Origin: Zygnema cylindricum
Lineage: Eukaryota > Streptophyta > Zygnematophyceae > Zygnematales > Zygnemataceae
NCBI GenBank assembly: GCA_037447655.1
Contig: JBBHKE010000893.1
Span: forward strand, 255,803 to 319,802
Direction of reading: 5' to 3'
Length of the DNA: 64,000 bases
Positions within the stretch are counted from its first letter, which is position 1, and each line of letters starts with the position of its first letter. Below are positions 1 to 10,917 of the stretch, in pieces. A program made the position numbers and the translations under genes. The notes beneath the pieces are model-generated. The model ran no database searches. It was not told the DNA's origin and saw nothing but the letters and a program-made list of their open reading frames with translations.

Positions 1-64
1 CGGTCCGAAGCATGCCTCATTGTCCCTCATGCCTTCAACCTGTTGCTAAAGCTTACATCAAACG

Positions 65-481
65 GCAGCATTTACTGAGTACAAAGCCCTCGTTGAGAAC
101 TCATTATCCTGTCGTATTAAAACCCTCCGTACAGATAACGGAGGTGAATACTTCTCCAACGAATTTTCCTCTTTTCTTGCAGCTAACGGAATATCTCACC
201 AATCAACTACCCCCCATACTCCTCAACAGAATGGGGTTTCAGTACGTTATAATCGAACTCTTCTAAACATGGCACGTTCCATGTTGCATTACGCCGGTCT
301 GCCCACCACATTTTGGGCGGAATCTGTCTCGACGGCAAACTACATTCGAAATCGTTGTCCAACTTCCGTACTCCCTGTTACTCCGTACGAAGCCTGGCAC
401 GCCACTAAACCTGATGTCTCTCATCTTCGTATATTCGGATGTGAGGCATGGATCAAGAACTTGACACCAGCAGGAAAATGA
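65..481 (+). pseudogene. Ty1/copia retrotransposon integrase fragment
   Basis: An open frame of about 138 codons reads as the catalytic core of a copia integrase. It has the second catalytic Asp in RTDNGGEY, the HQSTTPHTPQQNGV block that normally carries the catalytic Glu just downstream, then NRTLLNMARSML, FWAES, NYIRNRCP and VSHLRIFGCEAW. The residues after NGV read SVRYNRT where the family has AERKNRT, so the catalytic Glu is lost. The frame ends in TGA at 479-481 right after the conserved FGCEAW region; no reverse transcriptase follows. It is a dead internal piece without LTRs, lying upstream of the first visible NPC1 exon and possibly inside an NPC1 intron. Confidence 0.85.
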
Positions 482-909
482 CAGAGCCGCGCCAAAAATG
501 GGTTTTCTATTTTTCTGTCTGTTACCATGACGTCTCATTCAATAATGTCAACAAATCCAATAGTATGTATATGTATGCATATTAGGAGATCAAGTTGTAT
601 TGGCTGTCATACCAGTAATTGGCAATATTGATATCGATATCTATATATTTATTTTGATTAATATTTATTTAAACATATTTATATATCACTATCGGTGTTG
701 TTTGCTTGCCACAATATTTATCGGCTTCTTTTTTGGCACTCTATAATTCCGTGTGGTTCAATTATATCCCTTTTTGAAAATTTGTCGAATTGAAACACGG
801 TTAATGTGATAAAACATGAATTTTAAAACATGAATTTATGGGGTACAACATGAATTCTTTCTTCCCTCTCCCCCTCCCTCTCCCTCTCCCTCCCGTTCCC
901 CCTGGCCAG
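482..909. other. AT-rich non-coding stretch before the first visible NPC1 exon
   Basis: No coding similarity seen. The last 50 bases (about 860-907) are a C/T tract of CCCTCT type that forms the polypyrimidine tract of the acceptor at 908-909. Probably intron of the NPC1 gene. Confidence 0.5.
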
Positions 910-2832
910 CACTACTCCTCGGTGGTGGACTGCCTTAGTGCCTACGGAGCCCCTGTGGACCCCTCCGTGGTCATGGGTGGGTTTAACGGAACAGATTATG
1001 CCCAGGTCTGTTAAAACACTCCATGTACTGTTTAAACGCTTTTTATCTTGTTTAAACGGTTGGTGGGTGGTGTGACTCTTTGAGTGGTGTAACGGAACGG
1101 ATTATGGTTGGTGGAATGGTTCATGTGGGGTTTTGATGGCTTGTATGGGGTATGTGTAGATGCATATGCTTGTATGTATATAGATATAGATATAGCATAT
1201 ATGCATGTACATACCTATATATATACACATATAGGTATGTACATGCATATATGCTACATCTATATCTATATACTATGTCTGTATCTATATGTATAAATAA
1301 TGTGCATATGTGTTCATAATATTATATGCATGTATGTCTATGGATATGTATATATGTATATATATGTATTGTATATATATATATATGTATACATGTATGT
1401 ACATGTTATATATAGACACACATATACACATCTGCGTGGCTCATTGTTTCTACTGTAGGAAGATCATGGCCGATATTGCAGTCTTTTGTGTTTGTTTTTG
1501 TGTTTTTCTAACCAAAAACTCCTGGTTGTGGTGCGTGGCGCAGGCGAGGGCGATGGTTGTTAACTACCCGGTCACCAACGTGAAGGAAGAGGGGAGCGCC
1601 CGATTGGAGGAGATTACCGCATGGGAAAAGGCGTTTATCGAATTAATAAAGGCAAGTGGTTTCTCCCAAAATGTGAAATACTTCTTATCGTTATACCCGT
1701 TTTTCTCCTTTTTCTTTTGGCGCATTTTTTTACTCTTTTTGAACTCCTTTTCACGCTCCATTTTTTGCGGTCTTTCAACCCTTTTTCAACTTTCTACCTA
1801 TTTTTTTTTTGCTGTTTTTAAACTTTTTTAAACTTTGCCCTTTTTTACCCTTTTACATTCTTTTTTTACCATTTTATTTTTCTTTCTTTTCCCTTTTGTT
1901 ATTCTTTTTTTACTTCATTCTTTCTTCCTCCTTTTTCAACCATTCAACTCTTTTTTTTTGATGCACACAAGGAAATCTCTATTTCCAAATTTGGGAGTAA
2001 TTTTTTTATTAATTTTTGCTCCAAAGAAAAAATTACGATAAGTCATTTTTTTTATGTTATTATTTCTTTTCCTCCTTTCGGGAGAGAAAATAGTCTCTTG
2101 TTAGACTCTTCTCTTTTGTTCTTAAATAAATGGGGAGGGAGGGGGGGGGGGAGAGGGAGATGGGGGGGAGGGAGGGAGGGAGGGAGGGAGGGAGGGAGGA
2201 AGAGAGGGAGGGAGGGAGGGAGGGAAGGAGAGAGGGAGAAGAGGCATGGAGAGAGGGAGGGACGGAGGGAGGGAGAGAGTGAGAGGGAGGGAGGGATGAA
2301 GGGAAGGAGGGAGGGAGGAAGGGACCCTTACCCGTGTGCTCCCAACTGGCCGAGAGCCCATGCCGCGGCGCTCCTGACTGTGACATCTGTCTCCTCCACT
2401 AAAGACAAAACTAGAGGTTTTACCCCTTTGGACACAATGATGGCAAGAGAGGCCTCGCCTGACTGACTCGCCATATAGCCCAGGGCAGTAATTCCTAATT
2501 AAAAATAAAAATAAAAAAATGGAAAGGATGGAAAAAAGAAAAAGAAAGAAAGAAATGGAAAGGAAGGGAAAAGAGAAGAAGGATAGAGAGAAGAAGGATA
2601 GAGAGAAGAAGGATAGAGAGAAGAAGAAAAAAAAAAGAGAAAAAAAAATAAAAGAAAGGAAAAGAAAAGGAGGGAAAAGAAAAGAGAGATTTAATGAGGA
2701 AAAAGGGAAAAAAAAAGATAGAAAAAAAAGTACAATCTTAATGAGAAAAAGAAAAAAAGAAAGATGTTGAAAAAGGAAACAAACGTTTTGGATAGTTAGA
2801 AGCAAGTGACGGCTTTCGCCCTCTCTCTCTTG

Positions 2833-2864
<32 letters not shown>

Positions 2865-5800
2865 CTCTCTCTCTCTCTTTGCCTCTCTCACACTCCCTCT
2901 CGCTATCTCTCTCTCACTCTCTCTCTCTCTCAACCTCCCTGGCTCCCGCTGCCTCTCTCTCCCTCTCCCCCTCACTCCCTTTTTCTCTCCCTCCCTTTTT
3001 CTCGCTCTCTCCCTCCCTCTTTTCTCTCCTTTCTCTCCCTTTTTCTCCCTGCCCCACATTCTACCTCGATCTCATTCTCTTTTTCTCTCTCCTCTCTCTC
3101 TTTCTCTCTCTCTCTTCCATCTATCGTTCTATCTCTAAACTTATATCCATCTATCCTAGAAGAGATATAGAAGCCCCTCCTCCCCCCCCCCCACTTCCCT
3201 TCTTCCCCCTCCTCCCTCTCCGTATTACAGGCATAGTGTACTAACTTGTCTTTTTCTTTTTTGTATGTGCGCGTGTTTGTTTATTTATTTATTTTTTTGG
3301 GGAAGATATTTGGGTTTTCAAATAAGTTAAACTTTAATGTTTTTTTTTTAATTCTATTTTTGGGGGGTGTGGAGGTATGTTTGGGGTTTTCAGATAAGCT
3401 ACATTTTAATGTTTTTTTATATCGCCCTCCTCCGGGAACTATTCTGAAAGGCAATCTGTCAAAAGGTAGGAGACTGAATGGAGAGAGGGAGGAAATAGAG
3501 GGAGAGAGAGGGAGGGAGGGACAGAGGAGAGGGGATAGGGAGGGAGGGAGGCGAGGACCTCTTCTTTTCTTTAAGTTTCATTTCAGAAGGGTTTGAGAGG
3601 GTGTGAGAGAGTGGATCATATGTATGTGATGAGTGTGAGAGAGGGAGAGAGGAGCACCTTTTCTTTCCTCTCCATTTTCCTTTTTCCTTCTCCATTTTTC
3701 GTTTCAAATGTTTGAGAATATATGTATGTATGTATGTATGTATACACATGTATATGTATGCACACATATATGCATATATATGTATATGTGTGTGTGTGTG
3801 TGTGTTGGTATATTTCAATTGTGGCTACTTTTTAATCCCATTTTTTGGCCCCTCTTTTGTTTCTTTTATTAATTTCTTTTTAATCCTTGACTTTAATTTG
3901 ATTTGGAGAATTCTGCAATTAAAACTAAATGAAAAAAAAATTAAGAAGTTTTCTTCCAGTTGTCTTTTTACGACTTTTGAAGCGCATTTTGGCTTTTTTT
4001 TTTGAAAGAAATTGTTATTTTGTAGTCGTTAAATTATCTTCTGTTTGCCTTTTTTAATGTTGTTAGTCCTTTGTGGAATTGTATTTTTTTTCGGCGTAAA
4101 AGTTCTTTCTGTTAAATAAATATTTTGTACTTTTTTCCATTCAAATGATGCAACTTTTTCCAACCAAAAATAGTATCTTAGCAGCCCAAAAAAATGTTAT
4201 TTTCAACCAAATTATGTGGTTTCAACCAAAAAATGTTCTTTTTTTTTGGAGATTATAGGTGTTGTTGGGCCTTTCGGGAGTGGTCCTTGTGGGGGTTTCG
4301 GTGGTTTCCTCCATTGGGATTTGCAGCGCCTTTGGAGTCAAAGCCACACTAATTATTGTGGAAGTCATCCCATTTCTAGTGCTGGCGGTCAGTTTTCTTT
4401 TTATGGTTTTTCTTTATTTATTTTTCAGATCTATTCATCTGTTCATCAATTTAGCCACAGTTGCTTCAAATTGAATAAATTGGACTCAAATCAAAGTTAA
4501 ATTTACCAATTACCTGCTTCAAATTGAACAAACTTGATTTAAGGACACATATTTGACTCAAATTAAGCACAAATTAAACACATTTGCTTCAAACTAAACA
4601 CATGAGTGTCAAATTAAACACATGTTCTTCAAATTAAAACACATTTGCTTCAAATTAAACACATTCTCAAATTAAATCACATTCCCTACATTTGCTTCAA
4701 ATTAAATACATTTTCTTCAAATAAAAACACATACGCTTCAAATTAAAACACGCCTGCTTTAAATTAAACCACATTCATTTCAAATCAAAACATACTTGCT
4801 TCAAATTGGCCACAATTTGATGCTAAATAAGGCCAAATCATGGCTTGCCAGGTGGGCGTTGACAATATGTGTATTTTAGTTCACGCTTTTAAGCGACAAA
4901 AGTTGGGATCCGTGGAAGAAAGAATTTCAGAAGCTCTGTCTTCTGTGGGACCTTCCATAACCCTCGCAAGTTTATCCGAATTTTTTGCTTTCGCATTGGG
5001 AATTTTGACTCCAATGCCGGCTTGTCGAGTTTTTTCTTTGTTTGCTGGTCAGTGAAAAAAACGAAAAAAAAGAAAAAAGAAAAAAAAACGTAGTTTTTCC
5101 CCCTTTTTTTCACGTTTTATTGTTGTTTTTTTTTCGGCTGTGAATTGTTTTGGTATTTGACGCATCAATAGCATTTTGTTTTTTTTGAACTAGAAGAAAA
5201 CTTAGTTTTCATTTTTTAATATTTCCGCAATATTTTCAGTTATCTGGAGTGAAAAAAAATCCGAAAAAATCGTCATTTTTGTTTCATTTTTCGTTCTCTA
5301 TTCTTTTTCTTTTTCTTTCAGCTTTGTCGTTTTTAATCTATTGTTTCCTTCAAGTTACAACATTCGTGGAATTTTTTTATTTCTTTCATTGTCATTTCAA
5401 TTTTCGTTTTTCGTTTTTCTTTTATTTCCTCCAGCCGTGGCAGTTTTAATCGATTATTTACTTCAAGTCACAACTTTTGTCGCTCTTCTCTCTCTCGATT
5501 TTCGAAGGACGAAAGACTTTCGAGTCGATTGTCTCCCTTTCATTAAACTGAGGGAAGAAGAGAGGGGAGAGGAGAGGAGAGAGGAGGAGGAGGAGGAGGC
5601 GGCTATTTCGGAGAATGTTGAAAAGGAAAATGAGGAAACAAGTCCCTTAATGTGGTATATGAAAGTATGATTTTTCCTCCTTCATTTTTTTTTTTTTTTC
5701 CAAGCATTGTTTTTCTTAGTCTTTTCATTATTCGTACAAAAGTATGTTTTGTTTGTTTTTACGATACAATTTCTTATTTTTTTTTATTTTTTTTGTGTTA

Positions 5801-8800
5801 TGTTTCTTTTGTATTTTCTTCTTTGAAGTCGCTCTCCCTCCCTCCCTCTCTCTCCCCCCCCTCTCTTCTCTGCCTCTGTCTCTCCCTCCCCTCCCCCCCT
5901 CGTTTCTGTCCTCCCTCCCTCCCTCTCTTTCCCCCTTCCTCTCTCTCTCTCTCCCGTCCTCTCTCTTCCTTCGTTTCCTCTCTCTCTCCCTCCTTCCGTC
6001 TTTCCCTTATCTCTTTCTCTCTCCCGCCCCTCTCCTCTCACTTTTTTTTTATCAACGGATACCATCTGGTCCATGGATTTTGTTTAAGAAGCCCAAAGAA
6101 TTTAAAAGGCATTTTTTTTTATTTTTATCGGTTTAATTGTTTTTTAACGGAAAACCGTTAAAAATCTCGTTCTCTTTTTTAACTTTCTTTACATTCATTC
6201 ATTTATTAAAAAATTATCTGATCTCTTAAAAAATAATTGGTTAAGGGAATTCGTTAATTTTTTTTTTCTCAAGAAGTTCATTGACACACTTTTTCTTTCG
6301 CAAAGTTATATCGTTTTTTGTTTTCTTTTTGTCTTTTTTTTTCACAAAGTTTATCGTTATTTTTATTTTTCAGGAAATTCATATTCCATTTTTGGATAAA
6401 GCGGAAGTAAAGGCGGTTGTGGTGCTTATTTTTGGGACTTTATTTTTAATATGTATTGTAAGTAAAAAAAAATACATGTAATAATTCTATACAGTGTACA
6501 ATATAATACATCTGTTAAATTCTACATTTCTATAGCAATTTGTTTTAAATTTTTTACCGTTAATTAACAAAAAAGTTATGAATTTTATAAAATCATGAAC
6601 TTATTTTATACTAAATTTTTTAATTTTCTTTTTGAGAAAAATAATTTCAGGTATTTTATAAAATCAGAAACAAACTTTTTACTTCAAAGTTTCAATACCT
6701 ATTTGTGTTATAAAATTAAATTTATGAACCTATTTTATACTTTTATGATTATTAAACATCTGTTATATGTTAAAATCTGTGTAGCAGTAAATTATAAACT
6801 TGTTATATACTGTTAAATATCAATTAATTCATGAAATAACCTGATTTTATTAAAGATTATTTATAAAATAAAAAAAGTAACAAAAACATTTATAATTTCT
6901 ATAAAATTATAAAAAAACAAAAAAATATAAAAATAAACAAAACTTCTTATATATAATATAATATATTTTATACTTTTTTGAAATGTATTATATAAAAAAT
7001 CTGTATCTTTATTATCTACCGCAATATTAACTTCCGTATTTTTTCTAGAAAAGGAAAATTTTATGTTACAAAAAACAAAGAAAAAATACGTTGTTTCAAT
7101 TTTTTTTACTTTTTTATCCACTGGATTTTTTTATTTTCGCTTGGAAGTAGGGGGAAAAAAAAAAACCTAAAAATTTAACCTAAAAAAAAGTCAAAACTTA
7201 TAAAATGTGTGACATTTGTCACGCAGAGATTGGCATCAAATGTGAGTGTGGGTTTGGACCAAAGTGTGGCCCTCCCCCGAGACTCCTATTTACAGGTATT
7301 ATATATATATATATATTTTTTTTCGTATTTATATATTTATTTTTATTTTTTTCTTAATTTATCATTATTGTTGCTACGGAAAATTTCCATTTCCTTCGTA
7401 AAAAATAAAAAGAAAGAAAAAAATTAAACATTTTTTTTGCTCTATATTTTTTCATTTTTTTTTTTGGTCAGTTGTTAGGCTTTAATTCATCGGAATTTGG
7501 AAATGTGAAGAGGGAGGCAATAAAAGTGAGAAGGCAAAGGAAACAAAAAAAAAAAACTTAGTATGATATTATATGGAGAATACTCGAAATAATATGAAAT
7601 AATGCAATTTCCTTCCATTTCTTTGCGTTTTTTTTTTTTTTTTTAAGCGTAGTTTACTTATATCCTAATGTTTTTTTTACAAGTCGAAACTCGTTGACTC
7701 TCCTCCCCTCACCCCCCTTTTTTTTTCCCCATTTTTTTTTTTTTTTTTTTTGGTAAAGGGTATTTCAGCAATATCACGGAATATTTGAGAGTGGGAGCTC
7801 CTCTCTATTTTGTGGTCCAAGACTTCAATTACAGGTCAAAAAAAAAAAAGGAAAGGAAAAAAACGAAAAAAAGATGAGCAGCAAACAAAAAGAAAGAAGA
7901 AAAACAAAAACAAACAAAAAGGAAGAAAGAAAAGAAAAAGGAAAAAAACAAATATGCAACAACAGTAACAGCAGGAAATAAAAAGGAAGGAAAGAAGAAA
8001 AAAGCAAAAAAAAAAAAAAGCACAGAGAAAGAAAAACTGTGCAGTTTTTTTATGACGCTGTTGGCATTATTTGCTGTTTGTGGTTAAAAAAACGTCCAGA
8101 GAAAGTCAAAATGACCAAAAAAAACTGAAATTTTGATTTCAAGTAAACTGAAATATGCAATAAAAAAAAAAACTGAAAATGTCCAGAAAAACTCTGTAAA
8201 AAAAAAATTGAAACCTGAAACCTGAATAAAATAACTGAAAATCTGAACTTAAGGGGATAGAGTAGAGGAGAGGGGTGGGGTAGAGGGAGAGGGGAGGGAG
8301 GGAGAGAGGGGACCGAGATGTTATGGGAGAGGTGAAAGAGAAGTAGAAAGAGGGGATGGGTAGCGGAGATGGGAGGAGGGGAAGGGGGAGAGGGAGTGGG
8401 GAAAGGGGAGGAGCAGAGAGAGGAGAGAAGAGAGGGGTTAGGGGAGAGGGGATACAGAGAGCGGGGAGAAGAGAGTGGAAAGTGGAGAAAGGAGAAAGGG
8501 AGGGAGGAGGAAAAAGTAGAGGAGAGAGAGGAACCTAACATAGGGATTGAGTTTCTTCTTTTATTATGGACAGCTCCGAAAGTTCCGATACAAACCGGAT
8601 TTGTTCGATTGGAGGATGCGACCCAGATTCTCTTCTTAATGAGGTATATCGATTTTTTACATCGGTGTTATTGTTTTTTTTATTTTTTCTTTATTATTTT
8701 TGTCCGTTGGTTTGTAACAAAATCACGACTCGAACAAGTCAAATTTCCGATGAAAATTGGTGTTTTTTGTGTCTTTTTAGTGTGAAAAAACAGGTGTTGG

Positions 8801-9246
8801 CATGAAGTTTTTTTTGTGTTTTTTCTTGTCCTCTCATGTTTTACCAGATTTGGTATACTTTTGTTTTTTGTTTTTTTTTTTGTTTTTAGGCGTCTCGAGC
8901 AGCTCGAAGTCCTGCTAGGACTTAAAACGGAAGACCGATTTGCTATAAATGACTAAAACAAGTCAAATTTTCGATGAAATTGCTGTTTTTTACGTCGTTT
9001 TTTGCGTCATTTTTTGTGTTGTTTTTGCATGATTGAAAACCGGAAATGATGTGGAAAATTTGCGTTTTTTCTTGTCCTCTCAAATTTTACTTGAAGGTGG
9101 CGAGAGCGGCTCGAAGTCCTGCCACAAGTTATATTGGTAGACCGGCAGCTTCGTGGCTCGATGACTTCCTCATATGGCTCTCTCCTCTCGCCTTCAGTTG
9201 CTGTAGGACTTTTCCCGAAGGAGGATACTGCCCTCCAGACGACCAG
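910..9246 (+). CDS. NPC1: NPC1-type intracellular sterol transporter (internal exons, both ends missing)
   Basis: Ten exons read colinearly with plant/animal NPC1: 910-1005, 1544-1651, 4259-4387, 4852-5047, 5435-5664, 6374-6457, 7227-7295, 7758-7834, 8574-8643, 9097-9246. Landmarks in order: the lumenal AWEKAFIELIK (second exon); the sterol-sensing domain with IIVEVIPFLVLA|VGVDNMCILVHAFKRQ, ASLSEFFAF and RVFSLFA|AVAVLIDYLLQVTTFVAL; a charged E-rich cytosolic loop; the TM helix KAVVVLIFGTLFLICI; the lumenal VGLDQSVALPRDSYLQ, YFSNITEYLRVGAPLYFVV and PAASWLDDFLIWLSP; and the Cys-rich CCRTFPEGGYCPPDDQ. Wording is closest to plant NPC1. NPC1 is a multipass lysosome/vacuole membrane protein moving sterol out of the lumen. 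The first ~400 residues lie upstream of the window. The segment with the helix before the sterol-sensing domain (between 1651 and 4259) and the C-terminal ~400 residues were not found. Junctions agree in phase except 7295/7758, off by one base. Confidence 0.9.
1176..1272. repeat. AT-rich palindrome in NPC1 intron
   Basis: Two arms of about 45 bases around a short centre near 1228 (left arm contains ATGCATGTACATACCTATAT, right arm ATAGGTATGTACATGCATAT). It continues into TATA/GTATA microsatellite to about 1430. Confidence 0.8.
2131..2335. repeat. (GGGA)n purine tract in NPC1 intron
   Basis: About 200 bases of GGGA/GGGAGA repeats on the + strand. An unidentified, less repetitive, GC-rich patch follows at 2336-2490 with no NPC1 similarity. 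Confidence 0.9.
2515..2795. repeat. A/G-rich tract with 15-bp tandem unit
   Basis: Poly-purine tract; between about 2575 and 2625 the unit GAGAAGAAGGATA repeats about three times. Reading frames here are low-complexity Lys/Glu/Arg and not genes. Confidence 0.8.
2818..3135. repeat. (CT)n pyrimidine tract in NPC1 intron
   Basis: About 320 bases of CT/CCCT repeats on the + strand, mirroring the purine tracts at 2131-2795 in the same intron. The two could pair in the transcript. Confidence 0.9.
3719..3812. repeat. ATGT/TATG and GT microsatellite
   Basis: TATG repeats followed by a TATA and a (TG)n run within the large NPC1 intron. Confidence 0.85.
4445..4815. repeat. ~20-bp minisatellite in NPC1 intron
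   Basis: The unit TTGCTTCAAATTAAACACAT recurs about fifteen times with point changes and small indels. It fills most of the intron 4388-4851. No spacers of constant length, so this is not a CRISPR-like array. Confidence 0.85.
5319..5376 (+). pseudogene. Ghost copy of an NPC1 exon start
   Basis: The sequence after TTTCAG at 5319-5320 repeats, with changes and one inserted T, the acceptor and first ~50 bases of the real exon at 5435. Both carry a GTTTTAATC-type block followed by TTCAAGT and ACAAC. The copy is out of frame and decays after about 55 bases. It looks like a partial local duplication of acceptor plus exon start. Confidence 0.75.
5825..6040. repeat. (CCCT)n/(CT)n pyrimidine tract
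   Basis: Simple-sequence C/T tract in the NPC1 intron 5665-6373; translated frames are Ser/Pro/Leu low complexity. Confidence 0.9.
8252..8535. repeat. GA-rich purine tract
   Basis: GGGA/GAGA tract about 40 bases upstream of the NPC1 acceptor at 8573, in intron 7835-8573. The orientation is opposite to the usual C/T tract before acceptors elsewhere in the window. Confidence 0.85.
8731..9130 (+). repeat. Tandem duplication of ~225 bp carrying a second ghost exon start
   Basis: Blocks recur in the same order with a shift of about 220 bases: AACAAGTCAAATTTCCGATG (8732) against AACAAGTCAAATTTTCGATG (8958); TTTTTTCTTGTCCTCTCA (8819 and 9064); and CGAGCAGCTCGAAGTCCTGC (8896) against CGAGAGCGGCTCGAAGTCCTGC (9100). 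The second copy contains the real acceptor and exon 9097-9246, reading VARAARSPA. The first copy reads ASRAARSPA after an AG, then hits an in-frame TAA within a few codons, so it is a decayed duplicate exon start. Confidence 0.8.
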
Positions 9247-10399
9247 GTTTGTATTTTTGAGAATTTTTGAGGGTTTTTGAGAATTGGGGCCTTTGAGCAT
9301 TGGATTTTTGAGAATTGATCTGGAGTTTTTGAGAATCGGGTATTCGAGTATATCGGGTTGTTTGTTTTTACTAAGGGTTAAAATGAATAACGTCATTTCA
9401 TGGTTGAGTGAGTGTGGGACAGTCTTGTCTTCTCTTTTTAACGTTTCTAACTTTTATGGTTTTTTTTGAAATGTATAACTCTATACTATGGCACCCCTTT
9501 TTTATATCATTGGTGGATAGACAAAAGCATTCAAATTTTTCAATATAATAGCGGAAGTTGATCTTTTTGCATATACATTTACATATATATATGCAAAACA
9601 TAATTGCAAAAACTGCTAGTAGGCATACGTTTTTCAAAACTGCATTGAAAGCTTTTCTAACCATTTATGGCACATACTCAATAATTTAAATGTAGAGCCG
9701 CTACATCTATTTTTAAATTGTAACCTTTTTAAACCTTTTAATTCAGTTTGACTTTTTCTTGGTACATAGAATAACTTCACGATATCACAAGTTGGTGTTA
9801 TAGGAACTCGAAGAGAAAAGCAAATAGAAATCAAAAATATCCATTTTGGAGTTCAAAGGTATAACATTACGTCTAATTTGAATGTTTTTTATTTTAGTTC
9901 CGTTTTGGCTTCGAGTTTACTGTAACACCAAGTTGCATTATTGTGGAAACTTTCTATGTACAGTGATTAAAAGGTCAAACCGAATAAAAACATATAAAAA
10001 CGTATTTAGAATGGATGCAATGGTATTACACTTGAGGTGTAAGCATGTATTATAAATGGTCAGAATAGTCGTTTAGTGCGGTTTCTAAAAATTTATGTTA
10101 AATTGACTGTTTTTTGTAGTCATGTTTTACGAAATAATTTATATATGTTAAAAGGTGAGCTTTTGTTGCTTAGCTGCAGTTTTTTTTCATTCTTTTATAT
10201 TCTAATTTGTCTACCCATTGTTGTCTATAAAATGGTCATAAAATAGTAAATTTAAAATATGAAAGATAAAAGGAAAAGATAAAAGATTGGTTATAACTTT
10301 CAAACAAGATTTAAAGCTATAAGAGATAAAAGTGGTAAAGAAAGAATTTTATTGGTCTGTATTTCGCTAATTGTAGAAGTTAAATGTGGTTTTTCTACT
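9247..10399. other. Gene-free AT-rich stretch (NPC1 intron or intergenic)
   Basis: No NPC1 C-terminal exon and no helicase N-terminal exon recognised. About 9789-9935 holds an imperfect inverted repeat (AAGTTGGTGTTATAGGAACT left; its complement near 9908-9935 right), possibly a small transposon remnant. Confidence 0.55.
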
Positions 10400-10915
10400 C
10401 ACGTCTTTTTTTCCCTTCCTTCTCTTCCTTCTTTCTCTCTCCCCCTCCTTCCGCTCCCTTCCCTCTCCATCCCTTCTTTCCTCTCCCTTTCTTCCCTCCC
10501 TTCCATCCTCTCCCTTTTCTCTCCCTCCCTTCCCTCTCTCGCCTTTCCCTCCCACTCCCTCATGTCGTGTCTTTCCCCTCTCTCCCTCTCCCTCCCTCTC
10601 CCTCCCTCGCTCTCCCTCTCTCTCCCTCTCTCCCTTTCTCCTTCTCTCCCCCTCTCTCTCCCCCCCCCTTCCCTCCCCCCCCCCCCCCTCCCTCTCTCCC
10701 CCCCCCNNNNNNNNNNTCTCCCTTTCTCCCTTTCTCCCTCTCTCCCTCTCTCCTGCTCTCCCCCTCTCCCTCTCTCCCTCTCTCCCTCTCTCCCTCTCTC
10801 CCTATCTCCCTTTCTCCCTCTCCCCCTTTCTCCCTCTCTCCCTTTCTCCTTCTCTCGCCCTCTCCCTCTCTCACTTGCTCTCTCCTTTCTCCTCCTGTAC
10901 CTCCTCCTCCCCCCC
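10400..10915. repeat. (CT)n/(CCCT)n tract containing an assembly gap
   Basis: More than 500 bases of C/T simple sequence interrupted by ten N at 10707-10716. The gap may be of unknown true size and coincides with the loss of the NPC1 3' end and the helicase 5' end. Confidence 0.95.
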
Positions 10916-10917
10916 AG

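Noticed and set aside
1652-1831. Extension of NPC1 exon past 1651 (ASGFSQNVKYFLSLYPFF)
   Set aside because: No resemblance to the expected lumenal sequence, quickly becomes Phe-rich low complexity, and a GC-type donor lies exactly at the end of similarity.
2098-3244. Long reading frames through purine and CT tracts (Ser/Pro/Leu or Arg/Glu/Gly runs), also at 5652-6161, 8050-8541, 10352-11121, 48673-49242 and 58840-59458
   Set aside because: They are translations of simple-sequence DNA in all frames, without any domain; the real exons cut across them.
4445-4815. CRISPR-like array
   Set aside because: Units of about 20 bases abut directly with drift and have no unique spacers; the host is eukaryotic.
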